In this document: positions 10,716 through 19,050 of the stretch, piece after piece
How the letters are laid out: each line of letters opens with the position of its first letter
Position numbering within the stretch: the stretch's first letter is position 1
Source: Acidobacteriota bacterium
GTDB taxonomy: Bacteria; Acidobacteriota; Terriglobia; Terriglobales; Acidobacteriaceae
Reading direction: 5' to 3'
Assembly (NCBI GenBank): GCA_021780315.1
Contig: JAJXYY010000042.1
Location: 186,001-250,000 of the forward strand
Length of the DNA stretch: 64,000 nt
The notes under the pieces: model-generated
The model's database searches: none
Told to the model about the DNA's origin: nothing
What the model saw: only the letters and a program-made list of their open reading frames with translations
Translations under genes and position numbers: made by a program

Positions 10716-11495
10716 ATGCTGAATGGGTTGAGTTTGCACTGGCAGTACATCTGGCTGGTGGTTGCATCGTTGATTGCCGGGGTAATGAATGCAATGGCGG
10801 GCGGGGGATCGTTCGTTTCGTTTCCGGCGCTGTTGGCGATGGGAGTGTTACCGATTGAGGCGAACGCGACCAATACGGTTGCGCTGTGGCCGGGACAGGT
10901 GACCAGCATGGCGGCGCTGCGCAAGGACCTGCGGCTGGACCTGCTGCCGGTGGTGCTGGCCGCGGCGGTGGTGGGCGGCGTGGGTGGTGCGGTGGTGTTG
11001 CTGCATACCCAGCAGATTACGTTTCTGCATATGATTCCGTGGCTGCTGCTGGTCGCTTCCCTGCTCTTCTGGGTGAGTGCCCCGGTGTCCCGCTGGCTGA
11101 AGGCACGGTCGTCCGCGCCGCATGAGGCGATGCCGATCCGGCCAGCGACATTGTTTCTGGCGCTGCTGCCGGTGTGTTTTTACATTGGCTACTTTGGGGC
11201 GGGGTCGGGATTTTTGATCATGACGGCGCTGGCGCTGCTGGGCGTGGAGAAGATGCACGAGCTGAATGCATTGAAGGTCACGGCAGCGGGCGCATCCAAT
11301 CTATGTGCGGTGATCACGTTTATCCATGGCGGAGCCATTATCTGGCACTACTGCCTGATCTCGATGGTGTTTGCGGGGATTGGCGGGTACGTGGGAGCAC
11401 AATACACCCGGCGGATGAACGCGGAGGTGCTGCGGACGATTGTGGTGGTGACCGGCATGGTGATGGCTGGGTATTTCTTCTGGAGGAATGGATGA
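10716..11495 (+). CDS. TSUP family membrane transporter (TauE/SafE)
   Basis: Integral membrane protein of 259 residues with about eight hydrophobic segments and the two diagnostic half-repeats: GVMNAMAGGGSFVSFPAL near the N-terminus and YIGYFGAGSGFLIM in the middle. PF01925 members move sulfite, sulfoacetate or other organic anions. It is the first of four overlapping genes; its stop overlaps the next start as ATGA. TACAAT at 10701-10706 is a good -10 with only about a 3-nt leader. The substrate cannot be read from sequence. Confidence 0.88.
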   Translation: MLNGLSLHWQYIWLVVASLIAGVMNAMAGGGSFVSFPALLAMGVLPIEANATNTVALWPGQVTSMAALRKDLRLDLLPVVLAAAVVGGVGGAVVLLHTQQITFLHMIPWLLLVASLLFWVSAPVSRWLKARSSAPHEAMPIRPATLFLALLPVCFYIGYFGAGSGFLIMTALALLGVEKMHELNALKVTAAGASNLCAVITFIHGGAIIWHYCLISMVFAGIGGYVGAQYTRRMNAEVLRTIVVVTGMVMAGYFFWRNG

Positions 11496-11785
11496 TACAG
11501 GCAGGTACGATCAATCTGATTGGGTATGCCGCGGCAACCGGAACGACCATCTCGTTTCTCCCGCAATTGATTCGCGTGGTTCGGCTGCGATCGGCACGGG
11601 ATATTTCTCTGGGGATGTTTTTGATCTTTTCGGCTGGGACGGTACTTTGGCTTACCTATGGCTTGCTGTCGCGATCGTGGCCAGTGGCTGTAGCCAATGC
11701 GGTGACGCTGGTGTTATCGCTGAGCATACTGATCCTGAAGCTGCGGTTTGACCGATCCGATGCGAAGGAGCAAGCAAAACGATGA
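11492..11785 (+). CDS. SemiSWEET / PQ-loop sugar transporter
   Basis: Three-helix protein of 97 residues with the MtN3/SemiSWEET pattern: IGYAAATGTTISFLPQLIRV (the conserved PQ pair), RSARDISLGMF, then WLTYGLL. SemiSWEETs dimerise to pass sugars by facilitated diffusion. Its ATG overlaps the TauE stop and its stop overlaps the DUF971 start, both as ATGA, so translation is probably coupled. A role next to a TSUP transporter and DUF971 is not obvious. Confidence 0.85.
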   Translation: MIQAGTINLIGYAAATGTTISFLPQLIRVVRLRSARDISLGMFLIFSAGTVLWLTYGLLSRSWPVAVANAVTLVLSLSILILKLRFDRSDAKEQAKR

Positions 11786-12225
11786 GCCATGAAGGGATAC
11801 GAATTGTGAGTGCGGAACAGGCCGCGCGGGATGCGGGGCAGGAAGCAGTCAAGCTGCCGACGGAGGCCGTGACTCCCGCCAGGATTCGGGTGAAGAAGAC
11901 CGAAGGCACGGGCATGGAGATTGACTGGAAGGATGGGCATACGAGTGCGTGGAATTTTGCGTGGCTGCGCAACGCGTGCCCATGTGCGACCTGCCATGAT
12001 GAGCGCGAGAAGAGCGGACGGATTCCGGGTGAACCCAAGCCGAAGGCGCAGACGCTTTTGATGATGTATGAAGCACCGCCGCGTCCTGTTGAGGTAACGC
12101 CAGTGGGCAAGTATGCGCTGAAGTTCAAGTGGAACGACGGGCATGAGACGGGCATCTACTCGTGGGAGTATCTGCGACGGGTGTGCCGTTGCGATGCATG
12201 TCTGGCGAAAGGATCGATGGAGTGA
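11782..12225 (+). CDS. DUF971 domain protein
   Basis: Protein of 147 residues carrying two copies of a W/F-x-DGH-type element (IDWKDGHTSAW and FKWNDGHETGIYSW) and Cys motifs CPCATC and CRCDAC. This is the DUF971 family (PF06155), related to the N-terminal zinc domain of gamma-butyrobetaine hydroxylase and sometimes linked to Fe-S cofactor assembly. The first about 35 residues are a non-conserved extension. AAGGAG lies 10 nt upstream of the ATG, which also overlaps the SemiSWEET stop. The next gene starts within its stop codon. Confidence 0.85.
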   Translation: MSHEGIRIVSAEQAARDAGQEAVKLPTEAVTPARIRVKKTEGTGMEIDWKDGHTSAWNFAWLRNACPCATCHDEREKSGRIPGEPKPKAQTLLMMYEAPPRPVEVTPVGKYALKFKWNDGHETGIYSWEYLRRVCRCDACLAKGSME

Positions 12226-13043
12226 ACGGAGCACGGGAGACAGGGATTACGGAAGAGCTAGTGGAGTTGCTGGAGCGGTTGCGTCCGCTGTATGCACGAC
12301 TGGCGGAGCACAAGCTGTATGCGACATTTGCGACGGTGGATGACCTGAGGCTGTTTATGGAGTCGCACGTGTTTGCAGTGTGGGACTTTATGAGTCTGCT
12401 GAAGACCCTGCAGCGGGGCCTGACTTGCGTGGAGGTGCCATGGGTGCCGAGCCGCTTAGCCGAGAGTCGCCGGCTGGTGAATGAGATTGTGCTGGGTGAA
12501 GAGAGCGACGTGTACAAGGGCATGGCGATGAGCCACTTTGAGCTGTACCGGCGAGCGATGCAAGAGTGCGGAGCGGATACGTTCGCGATCGACAACCTGC
12601 TGCGGGAGCTGGCAGATGGCGCGGAGTGGAGCCGTGCGCTGGAGCGCAGCGGGGCTACACGGGCGGCGCAGATGTTTGTGCGCAGCACGTTTGCCTGCAT
12701 CGACGAGGAGAAGCTGCATGTGACGGCTGCAGCGTTTACGTTTGGACGCGAAGATCTGATTCCGGATATGTTTCGTGGGTTTATCCGCGATCAGGACGAG
12801 CGGTTGTCAGGGCGGTTGTCGATCTTCCGCTGGTATCTGGACCGGCACATTGAGGTGGATGGCGACGAGCACGGGCCGATGGCGATGCGGATGATCGCGG
12901 AGTTGTGCGGCAACGACGCAACCAAATGGCAGGAGGCAGGCGATGCGGCGGAGCGTGCCCTGCTGGCGAGGGTGGCGCTGTGGGATGGCATCGCAGCGGC
13001 AATCGTGGAGAGCCGGACGGCAGGCGCAGCGCGAGTCAGCTAG
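12222..13043 (+). CDS. DUF3050 protein (haem-oxygenase-like fold)
   Basis: Protein of about 273 residues, all-alpha by appearance, with conserved blocks HKLYATFATVDDLRLFMESHVFAVWDFMSL, FELYRRAM and DEEKLHVTAAAFTFGRED. It belongs to DUF3050 (PF11251), assigned to the haem-oxygenase-like superfamily; scattered His and Glu could ligate metal. I take the GTG at 12222, which overlaps the DUF971 stop as GTGA; an ATG at 12198 is the alternative. It is the last gene of the four-gene overlapping operon. It converges on the LOG gene, the two stop codons sharing one CTAG. No enzymatic function is established. Confidence 0.82.
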   Translation: MNGARETGITEELVELLERLRPLYARLAEHKLYATFATVDDLRLFMESHVFAVWDFMSLLKTLQRGLTCVEVPWVPSRLAESRRLVNEIVLGEESDVYKGMAMSHFELYRRAMQECGADTFAIDNLLRELADGAEWSRALERSGATRAAQMFVRSTFACIDEEKLHVTAAAFTFGREDLIPDMFRGFIRDQDERLSGRLSIFRWYLDRHIEVDGDEHGPMAMRMIAELCGNDATKWQEAGDAAERALLARVALWDGIAAAIVESRTAGAARVS

Positions 13044-13600
13044 TGCGGCTGGACTGAGAGCTGGTTGAGTGCGTCTTCCACCGTATCGGCAACGAGCAGG
13101 ATCGCGCGGCTCCTCGACTTCAACATGCCTTCGCGGACGGCGTGATCGAGGAAGGCGAGCAGCGGGTCGTAGAAGCCGTTGATGTTGAGCAGCAGGACTG
13201 GTTTGTCGTGCAGGCGGAGGGTCTGCCAGGCGAGGACTTCGAACATCTCTTCGAGCGTGCCGAAGCCTCCGGGAAGGATGAGGAAGGCGTCGGACTTCTG
13301 GCCCATGAGGGCTTTGCGGGTGTGCATGGTGTCGACGACGTGAAGCTCGGAGATGCCGTGGTGGGCGACTTCGAGATCGACGAGGACTTCCGGGATGACG
13401 CCGACGACTCTTCCACCGGCGCGGAGGGCGGCTTCGGCGACAGCCTGCATGAGTCCGACTTTGGCTCCGCCGTAGATGAGGCCGATGTTGCGAGCGGCGA
13501 GGGCTGTACCCAGTTCCTGCGCAGCTTCGAGATAAGCGGGATGAGTACCGTTGGCGGAGGCACAGAAGACGGCGAGCGTGCGGAGGGTAGAGGTCGTCAT
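13040..13600 (-). CDS. LOG family protein (nucleoside 5'-monophosphate phosphoribohydrolase type)
   Basis: Rossmann-like protein of 186 residues with the LOG signature: RK (95-96) and PGGFGTLEE (110-118), plus IYGGAKVGLM near 42. Characterised LOG enzymes hydrolyse cytokinin ribotides or other nucleoside monophosphates to free base and ribose 5-phosphate; many bacterial members have no proven substrate. A TATTCT hexamer 7 nt upstream and no Shine-Dalgarno suggest a leaderless mRNA. Confidence 0.9.
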   Translation of the reverse strand: MTTSTLRTLAVFCASANGTHPAYLEAAQELGTALAARNIGLIYGGAKVGLMQAVAEAALRAGGRVVGVIPEVLVDLEVAHHGISELHVVDTMHTRKALMGQKSDAFLILPGGFGTLEEMFEVLAWQTLRLHDKPVLLLNINGFYDPLLAFLDHAVREGMLKSRSRAILLVADTVEDALNQLSVQPH

Positions 13601-13606
13601 AGCCTA

Positions 13607-13612
13607 AGAATA
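13607..13612 (-). promoter_or_regulatory. Candidate -10 box, leaderless LOG start
   Basis: TATTCT on the minus strand ends 7 nt before the A of the ATG at 13600. Confidence 0.4.
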
Positions 13613-13713
13613 ATGGCTGACCGCGCTGCATGGCGGCGACAGTGTGTCCGTCCAGCGGGCAGATGCGGAGTACCTGGATTGCGTCTGCGCATCTGCCGTT
13701 CATGAAAGGACGC

Positions 13714-14058
13714 TTAGCCGATACTTACGGTTGCATTGTTGAAGTCACTGGCCGCCTCAAAGACGAGCTCTCCGGCTGGATGCAGTTTGGTGGCGGTATT
13801 GGTGACGATTCGGGTTCCGGGAGGCACGTTGACGCTGATGGTTTTTCCAGCGGCGATAGTGATGACCTGATCGCCTACTTTCAGCTCTACGACAGCGTCG
13901 GAGATGTTGTGCAGGGTAAGGTGAACGGTGGAGGTCTTGGCAAACATGGCGTGTACAGGCACATTACGCACGGATGAAGCAAAGACAGCCTGCGAGGACA
14001 GCAGGCAGGCGGCGGAAATAACGATCGCGAGCGGCTTACGGAAGCATGGAATCTTCAT
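13714..14058 (-). CDS. Small secreted protein of unknown function
   Basis: Protein of 114 residues with a clear Sec signal peptide (KIPCFRKP, hydrophobic 10-22, cleavage around VFASS). The mature part is beta-rich and reads as one small domain (HLTLHNISDAVVELKVGDQ, then VNVPPGTRIV), like acidobacterial periplasmic or surface proteins without a named family. The ATG at 14058 is chosen because AGGAGA lies just upstream; the frame stays open to 14103. It stands alone between LOG and pcrA. No function can be assigned. Confidence 0.7.
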   Translation of the reverse strand: MKIPCFRKPLAIVISAACLLSSQAVFASSVRNVPVHAMFAKTSTVHLTLHNISDAVVELKVGDQVITIAAGKTISVNVPPGTRIVTNTATKLHPAGELVFEAASDFNNATVSIG

Positions 14059-14303
14059 GGGGACACGTCTCCTGTTGTGGTGCGCCGGAGACTTATCTGC
14101 CATGGTTCAGATAAGTTTCGTTACGCAGAGTGAAGTACGCAGGACGCAAAAAGAAGTTCAATGAAAAGCTGTGAATTAAGGTGTAGGCGAAGGAGAGGAT
14201 CAGCCGGGTGCAGGTGCGATGCAGCGAGGGTTCCGGGGCTATGGTGGGGTGCGATTAGGAATGTAGATGCGGCTCCGTTAAACTGGGGGTGGAGTGTGGG
14301 ACG

Positions 14304-17117
14304 TTGAGTCGACTTTTAGAGAACATGAATCCACAGCAGCAGGATGGCATCCGGACGGTGGACGGACCGGTGCTGCTGCTGGCGGGCGCGGGCAGTGGCA
14401 AGACAAGGGTGATTACGCATCGGATTGCGTATCTGATTCAGGAGCGCGGGGTGCCGGCGGACCAGATTCTGGCTGTGACCTTTACCAACAAAGCCGCAAA
14501 AGAGATGGCGGAGCGGGTCGACAAGATTCTGGGGCATAGCAGCCTGGCCAAGCCGACTCTGGCGACGTTTCACAGCTTCTGCGTGCGCGTACTGCGGCGA
14601 GATATTGAAGCCATGCGCACGAATGGCGTGGGGCTGACGCGGACGTTTGCGATCTACGACGAGACCGACCAGCAGGCAGTGGTGAAGGCTGCGCTGAAGA
14701 GGCTGGGGATCGACGACAAGAGCCTGAAGCCGCGGGTGGCACTGGGCCGGATCAGTTGGGCGAAGAACCACATGATCGATCCGCAGGAGTATTTTCTGGC
14801 GAGCACGAATCCGATGGAGGAGAAGATTGCGCACATCTTCGAGATCTATCGGAAAGAGTTGATGAAGGCGAATGCGCTGGACTTCGACGATCTACTGCTG
14901 GAGACGGTGCGGTTGCTGAAGGGCTACAGCGACGTTCGGGAGCGATACAACCGGCGCTATCGCTATGTGATGATCGACGAGTATCAGGACACGAACCGGC
15001 CGCAGTACGAGCTAATGAAGTTGCTGGCGGGCGACCACGGGAACATCTGCGTGGTGGGCGATGAAGACCAGTCGATCTATAGCTGGCGCGGTGCGGACAT
15101 CAAGAACATTCTGGACTTTGAGAAGGACTTTCCGGAGACGAAGACGATTCGGCTGGAACAGAACTACCGTTCGACGCAGATCATTCTGGAAGGCGCGAGT
15201 GCGGTCGTAGCGCAGAACACGCAGCGCAAGGGCAAGAACCTGTTTACGACACGCGAGGGTGGCAGCCTGATTGGGTTCTATGAGGCTCCGGATGGCGAGA
15301 ATGAGGCGCTGTTTATTGCCGACCGGATCCAGAAGTATCTACGGACGGCTGGCCAGGAGGAAGACCAGCCACGGTGTGCGGTGTTGTACAGGACGAACTC
15401 GCAGTCACGTCTGGTGGAAGAGGCGCTGCGGCGGTATGGCGTGCAATACCACATGGTCGGGGGTTTCAGTTTCTACGACCGTGCGGAAGTAAAAGACATT
15501 TTGAGTTACATGAAGCTGGTCTCGAACCCGCATGACTCGATTGCTCTGGGGCGGAGTGTGAACTCGCCGCCACGCGGCATTGGGAAGACGACGATGGAGA
15601 CGCTGGAGCGGATGGCGCTGGGCACGGGCATGAGCACGTGGGACGCGATGGGTAAGGCTATTGAAGACAAGCTGCTGCCGGCACGTGCGTTGAGTGCGCT
15701 GGAAGGCTTTCGGCGCCTGATTCTGGATGCGCGGGCGATGCTGGGGCCGGGGTTTGCGGAGAAGCTGACGGCGGATGTGCAGGCGGAGGACAGCGATGCT
15801 TCGTTCGATCCTGCAGGGTTCGAAGCTGCGGAAGATGCAGCCGAGTTTGCCACTGATTTGGTTACAGAAGGTGCCGCAGAGGCCGATACTTCGTTCGATA
15901 CGAGTTTCAACTTCGGGTTTGACTTTGGTCCGAGCGAGGAGATCTCCACGATTGCACCGGAGAATGCGACGGACTCCGATGCGGCGCATGGAATCGATGC
16001 CACGAGCTTCAATCCGTTCGCTCCGGTGGTATTGAAGAAGTCTGCCGGGATGACGATGGAGAAGGCCGCGGAGATCAAGATGACGGAGGAGCGTCCGGCG
16101 TTTCGCAAACCGGGCGACCCGGCCACACTGCCGGAGCTGATCAAGTTTCTGAACGATCGCAGCGGGTACATCCGGGTGCTGGAAGAAGAGGCAACGCCGG
16201 AGGCTTTTTCGCGGATAGAGAACCTGAAGGAACTGGCGAATGCGGCGCAGGACGCGCAGGAGCGCGGCGAGACACTGCATGAGTTTCTGGACCACGCGGC
16301 GCTGGTGAGCGATGCGGACAGCTACAGCGAAGAGGCGCGGGTAACGCTGATGACGCTGCATGCAGCGAAGGGGCTGGAGTTTCCGCTGGTGTTTCTGGCG
16401 GGGATGGAGGAGGGATTGTTTCCGCACTCGCGGACGTTTACCGATCCGACCGGGCTCGAGGAGGAGCGGCGGCTGTGCTATGTGGGCATGACGCGCGCGA
16501 TGGATACGCTGGTGCTGACACGAGCGCGGTATCGCAGGCGGTATGGCAGCGATATGCCGGAGGCGAGTATCGCTTCGCGGTTTCTGGAAGAGGTGCCGAG
16601 CCGATTGGTGGAGGATTTGGGCAGCCCGCCGGCGCGGCCGCAGTTCTCGGGATCGGACTCGGGGTTTGGAGGGCGCGGGGCGTATTCCACACCGTATCCG
16701 CGCGGCGGACGAGCGGGTGCGGAGGCGGGCGAGCGGCACTACAGCTATGAAGATGAAGACCAGTCGGGCGGCTCGGGCGGATACTCGTCTGGCGGGTCGG
16801 GAAGGAACGCGGGGGCCAAGAGTGGCGGATTGGGCACTGGATCGGGCAGGGGGTCGATAGACAATATCGCCAGCTTTTTTGCTGCTCGCGGGCAAAAGGT
16901 GGGTGGATTGAAGGTTGGGCGACCCAAACTCGAGGTTCCAGAGGCGGTTGGGAAGACGGGTTTGAAGCAGGGAACGCGGGTTCGGCACCCGAAGTATGGT
17001 GAAGGAACCGTCTTTCGTCGCGAAGGCGATGGGGATGACGCGAAGATTACAGTACAATTTCAACAGCACGGCGTGAAGAAGCTGGTGGAGAAGTTTGCCC
17101 AGTTGGAGCGCCTGTAA
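14304..17117 (+). CDS. pcrA: UvrD/PcrA-type superfamily 1 DNA helicase with acidic insertion
   Basis: 3'-5' DNA helicase acting in repair and replication restart. In order: Walker A GAGSGKT, TFTNKAAKEM (Ia), DEYQDTN (II), QSIYSWRGAD (III), QNYRST (IV), TLHAAKGLEFPLVF (V) and YVGMTRA (VI). A Gly/Ser-rich linker then leads to a C-terminal Tudor-like PcrA domain (VRHPKYGEGTV) that contacts RNA polymerase in known PcrA. At about 490-575 there is a disordered, Asp/Glu/Ala/Phe-rich insertion in subdomain 2B, unusual for the family. I favour the TTG at 14304 (LSRLLENMNPQQ matches PcrA starts; GGAG 9 nt upstream) over a GTG at 14289. A 51-residue basic protein follows. Confidence 0.93.
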   Translation: MSRLLENMNPQQQDGIRTVDGPVLLLAGAGSGKTRVITHRIAYLIQERGVPADQILAVTFTNKAAKEMAERVDKILGHSSLAKPTLATFHSFCVRVLRRDIEAMRTNGVGLTRTFAIYDETDQQAVVKAALKRLGIDDKSLKPRVALGRISWAKNHMIDPQEYFLASTNPMEEKIAHIFEIYRKELMKANALDFDDLLLETVRLLKGYSDVRERYNRRYRYVMIDEYQDTNRPQYELMKLLAGDHGNICVVGDEDQSIYSWRGADIKNILDFEKDFPETKTIRLEQNYRSTQIILEGASAVVAQNTQRKGKNLFTTREGGSLIGFYEAPDGENEALFIADRIQKYLRTAGQEEDQPRCAVLYRTNSQSRLVEEALRRYGVQYHMVGGFSFYDRAEVKDILSYMKLVSNPHDSIALGRSVNSPPRGIGKTTMETLERMALGTGMSTWDAMGKAIEDKLLPARALSALEGFRRLILDARAMLGPGFAEKLTADVQAEDSDASFDPAGFEAAEDAAEFATDLVTEGAAEADTSFDTSFNFGFDFGPSEEISTIAPENATDSDAAHGIDATSFNPFAPVVLKKSAGMTMEKAAEIKMTEERPAFRKPGDPATLPELIKFLNDRSGYIRVLEEEATPEAFSRIENLKELANAAQDAQERGETLHEFLDHAALVSDADSYSEEARVTLMTLHAAKGLEFPLVFLAGMEEGLFPHSRTFTDPTGLEEERRLCYVGMTRAMDTLVLTRARYRRRYGSDMPEASIASRFLEEVPSRLVEDLGSPPARPQFSGSDSGFGGRGAYSTPYPRGGRAGAEAGERHYSYEDEDQSGGSGGYSSGGSGRNAGAKSGGLGTGSGRGSIDNIASFFAARGQKVGGLKVGRPKLEVPEAVGKTGLKQGTRVRHPKYGEGTVFRREGDGDDAKITVQFQQHGVKKLVEKFAQLERL

Positions 17118-17161
17118 CAGTTCCGAAAAATCGCACTTATAGAAAGATTGGCAACCGAACC

Positions 17162-17317
17162 ATGGCAAATACCAAGAGCATTACCGATGTCCAGGAGCGC
17201 AAGAAGGTAAAGCGCGCAGCACGCAAGGCAGCAGCACCGAAGGTACCTCGCACGGGCGCACGCGGCGAGAACAAGGCCAAGATCAAGAAGGCCGCGCTGG
17301 GCAAGAGCAAGCGCTAA
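17162..17317 (+). CDS. Very basic 51-residue protein downstream of pcrA
   Basis: A short open frame of 51 codons starting MANTKSITDVQERKK and ending GKSKR. Roughly one residue in three is Lys or Arg, Ala is also abundant, and there is no Cys, Trp or hydrophobic segment. It starts 44 bp after the pcrA stop on the same strand, so co-transcription is likely. The composition suggests an RNA- or DNA-binding peptide, or a ribosome-associated one, but I recognise no family. The even codon use and clean start/stop argue against chance. Confidence is moderate because of its length. Confidence 0.6.
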   Translation: MANTKSITDVQERKKVKRAARKAAAPKVPRTGARGENKAKIKKAALGKSKR

Positions 17318-17453
17318 CAACTGAGTGATGCTGCAGCGCCGGAGAGCCGCAAGGCAGATTCGGCGCTGCGGGATCAGCGCCGATGCATATTTCTGTTGTG
17401 CCCGTGCAGTCTGTGGGCGATAGTACGCAGTAGGACTTCCCCGAAACAATCCA

Positions 17454-19028
17454 TTGTTTGAGGTAAGCGCGCTGGCCAGGCAGATTTTTGCTCGAAAATC
17501 GATCGATAAACTGATTCACGAATCGGAGCTGCCGGAGAACGCGTTGAAGAAGACGCTGGGCCCGGTAAGCTTGACTGCGCTTGGCGTTGGCGCGGTGATT
17601 GGGTCAGGAATTTTTACCGTGATCGGCACGGCGATCGCCGGTGAAAAGTTCGATACCACGTCGATCATTCGGGCTCCAGTACTGGATTATCTGATTCACC
17701 ACAGCGCATTGGCCGGGCGACCGGGCGCTGGACCGGCGCTGGCGGTATCGCTGGTGCTGGTGGCGATTGTCTGCGGACTGACGGCACTTTGCTACGCCGA
17801 ACTGGCCTCGATGATTCCGATCGCGGGTTCGGCCTACACCTATAGTTATGCGACGCTGGGCGAACTGGTGGCATGGATCATCGGCTGGGACCTGATTCTG
17901 GAGTACGCCGGCAGCAACATGGCGGTGTCGGTCGGCTTTGCGGCACACATGGTGGATCTGCTGGACTGGTTTGGGTTTCATCCTTCACTGCGGTGGATCT
18001 CGCCTGCCTATCTGCCGGCTGGCTTGCAGGACCTGCAAGGCCATGACCTGTATCTGCCGGGGTGGCACTTCGGCTTTGATTGGCCAGCATTCCTGATTGT
18101 GATGCTGCTGACCGTGGTGCTGGTGCGAGGCATCCGCGAGTCGGCGGAGACCAACAACGTGATGGTGCTGCTGAAACTGCTGGCCATTCTGTTGTTTATC
18201 TTTGCGGGCGCCCACTTCATCAAGCCGACCTACTATCACCCATTCTCGCCGAATGGCTGGTCGGGTGTGCTGACAGGCGGATCGATTATCTTCTTTACCT
18301 ATATTGGTTTCGACTCAGTATCGACGGCTGCGGAGGAGTGTCGAAATCCGCAGCGCGATGTACCTATCGGGATTATTGCCACGCTGATTATCTGTACCGT
18401 TCTGTACATAGGGGTTGCGGTGATTCTGACCGGGCTGGTGCCCTGGCAGAGCATGGTGGACGATGCGGCGCCGGTGGTGAATGCACTGAAGAAGCTGTCG
18501 CTACTGCCGGGCGGGCACAACCTGCGCTGGGTGCGGCTGGCGGTGCTGTTTGGCGCGATGATGGGAATGATCTCGTCGATCCTCGTGTTCCAACTGGGGC
18601 AATCGCGGGTGTGGTTTGCGATGTCGCGGGACAAGCTGCTGCCGGGATTCTTCGGCAAGGTGCATCCGCGGTTTCGAACGCCTGCCGTGGCGACCTGGGT
18701 GGCTGGCATCGTGGTGGGGATTCCGGCAGGTCTCTTTGATATCGGCACGCTGACTGATCTCTCGAATATCGGGACGCTGTTTGCGTTTGCGCTGGTCTCC
18801 ATTGGCGTGATCGTGTTGCGGATACGAGAGCCCGAGCGCCGGCGTGGATTTCGAGTGCCTCTGGGGCCGGTGATTCCGGTGCTGAGCGTGGCGTTCTGCA
18901 TCCTGCTGATGATGGGACTGCCGATTATTACCTGGATGCGGTTCTTCATCTGGCTGGCGATCGGACTGCTGATCTACTTCTTCTATAGCCGCAAGCGCAG
19001 CGAGTTTTACAAGCCTGAGAGCCGGTAG
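17454..19028 (+). CDS. APC-superfamily amino acid permease (cationic amino acid transporter-like)
   Basis: Transporter of 524 residues with about 12-14 hydrophobic segments. LTALGVGAVIGSGIFTVIG is the classic first-helix motif of APC permeases, and IFFTYIGFDSVSTAAEECRNPQRDVP marks the CAT/YfnA subgroup. It probably imports amino acids by H+ symport; specificity cannot be read. The best start is a TTG at 17454, which gives a normal N-terminus (FARKSIDKLI); no ATG fits before the first helix. Between it and pcrA is a GC-rich inverted repeat (17333-17369) lacking a T tract. It converges on the histidine kinase. Confidence 0.9.
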   Translation: MFEVSALARQIFARKSIDKLIHESELPENALKKTLGPVSLTALGVGAVIGSGIFTVIGTAIAGEKFDTTSIIRAPVLDYLIHHSALAGRPGAGPALAVSLVLVAIVCGLTALCYAELASMIPIAGSAYTYSYATLGELVAWIIGWDLILEYAGSNMAVSVGFAAHMVDLLDWFGFHPSLRWISPAYLPAGLQDLQGHDLYLPGWHFGFDWPAFLIVMLLTVVLVRGIRESAETNNVMVLLKLLAILLFIFAGAHFIKPTYYHPFSPNGWSGVLTGGSIIFFTYIGFDSVSTAAEECRNPQRDVPIGIIATLIICTVLYIGVAVILTGLVPWQSMVDDAAPVVNALKKLSLLPGGHNLRWVRLAVLFGAMMGMISSILVFQLGQSRVWFAMSRDKLLPGFFGKVHPRFRTPAVATWVAGIVVGIPAGLFDIGTLTDLSNIGTLFAFALVSIGVIVLRIREPERRRGFRVPLGPVIPVLSVAFCILLMMGLPIITWMRFFIWLAIGLLIYFFYSRKRSEFYKPESR

Positions 19029-19050
19029 ACTGTTGCCTGCGTACGAGGTC

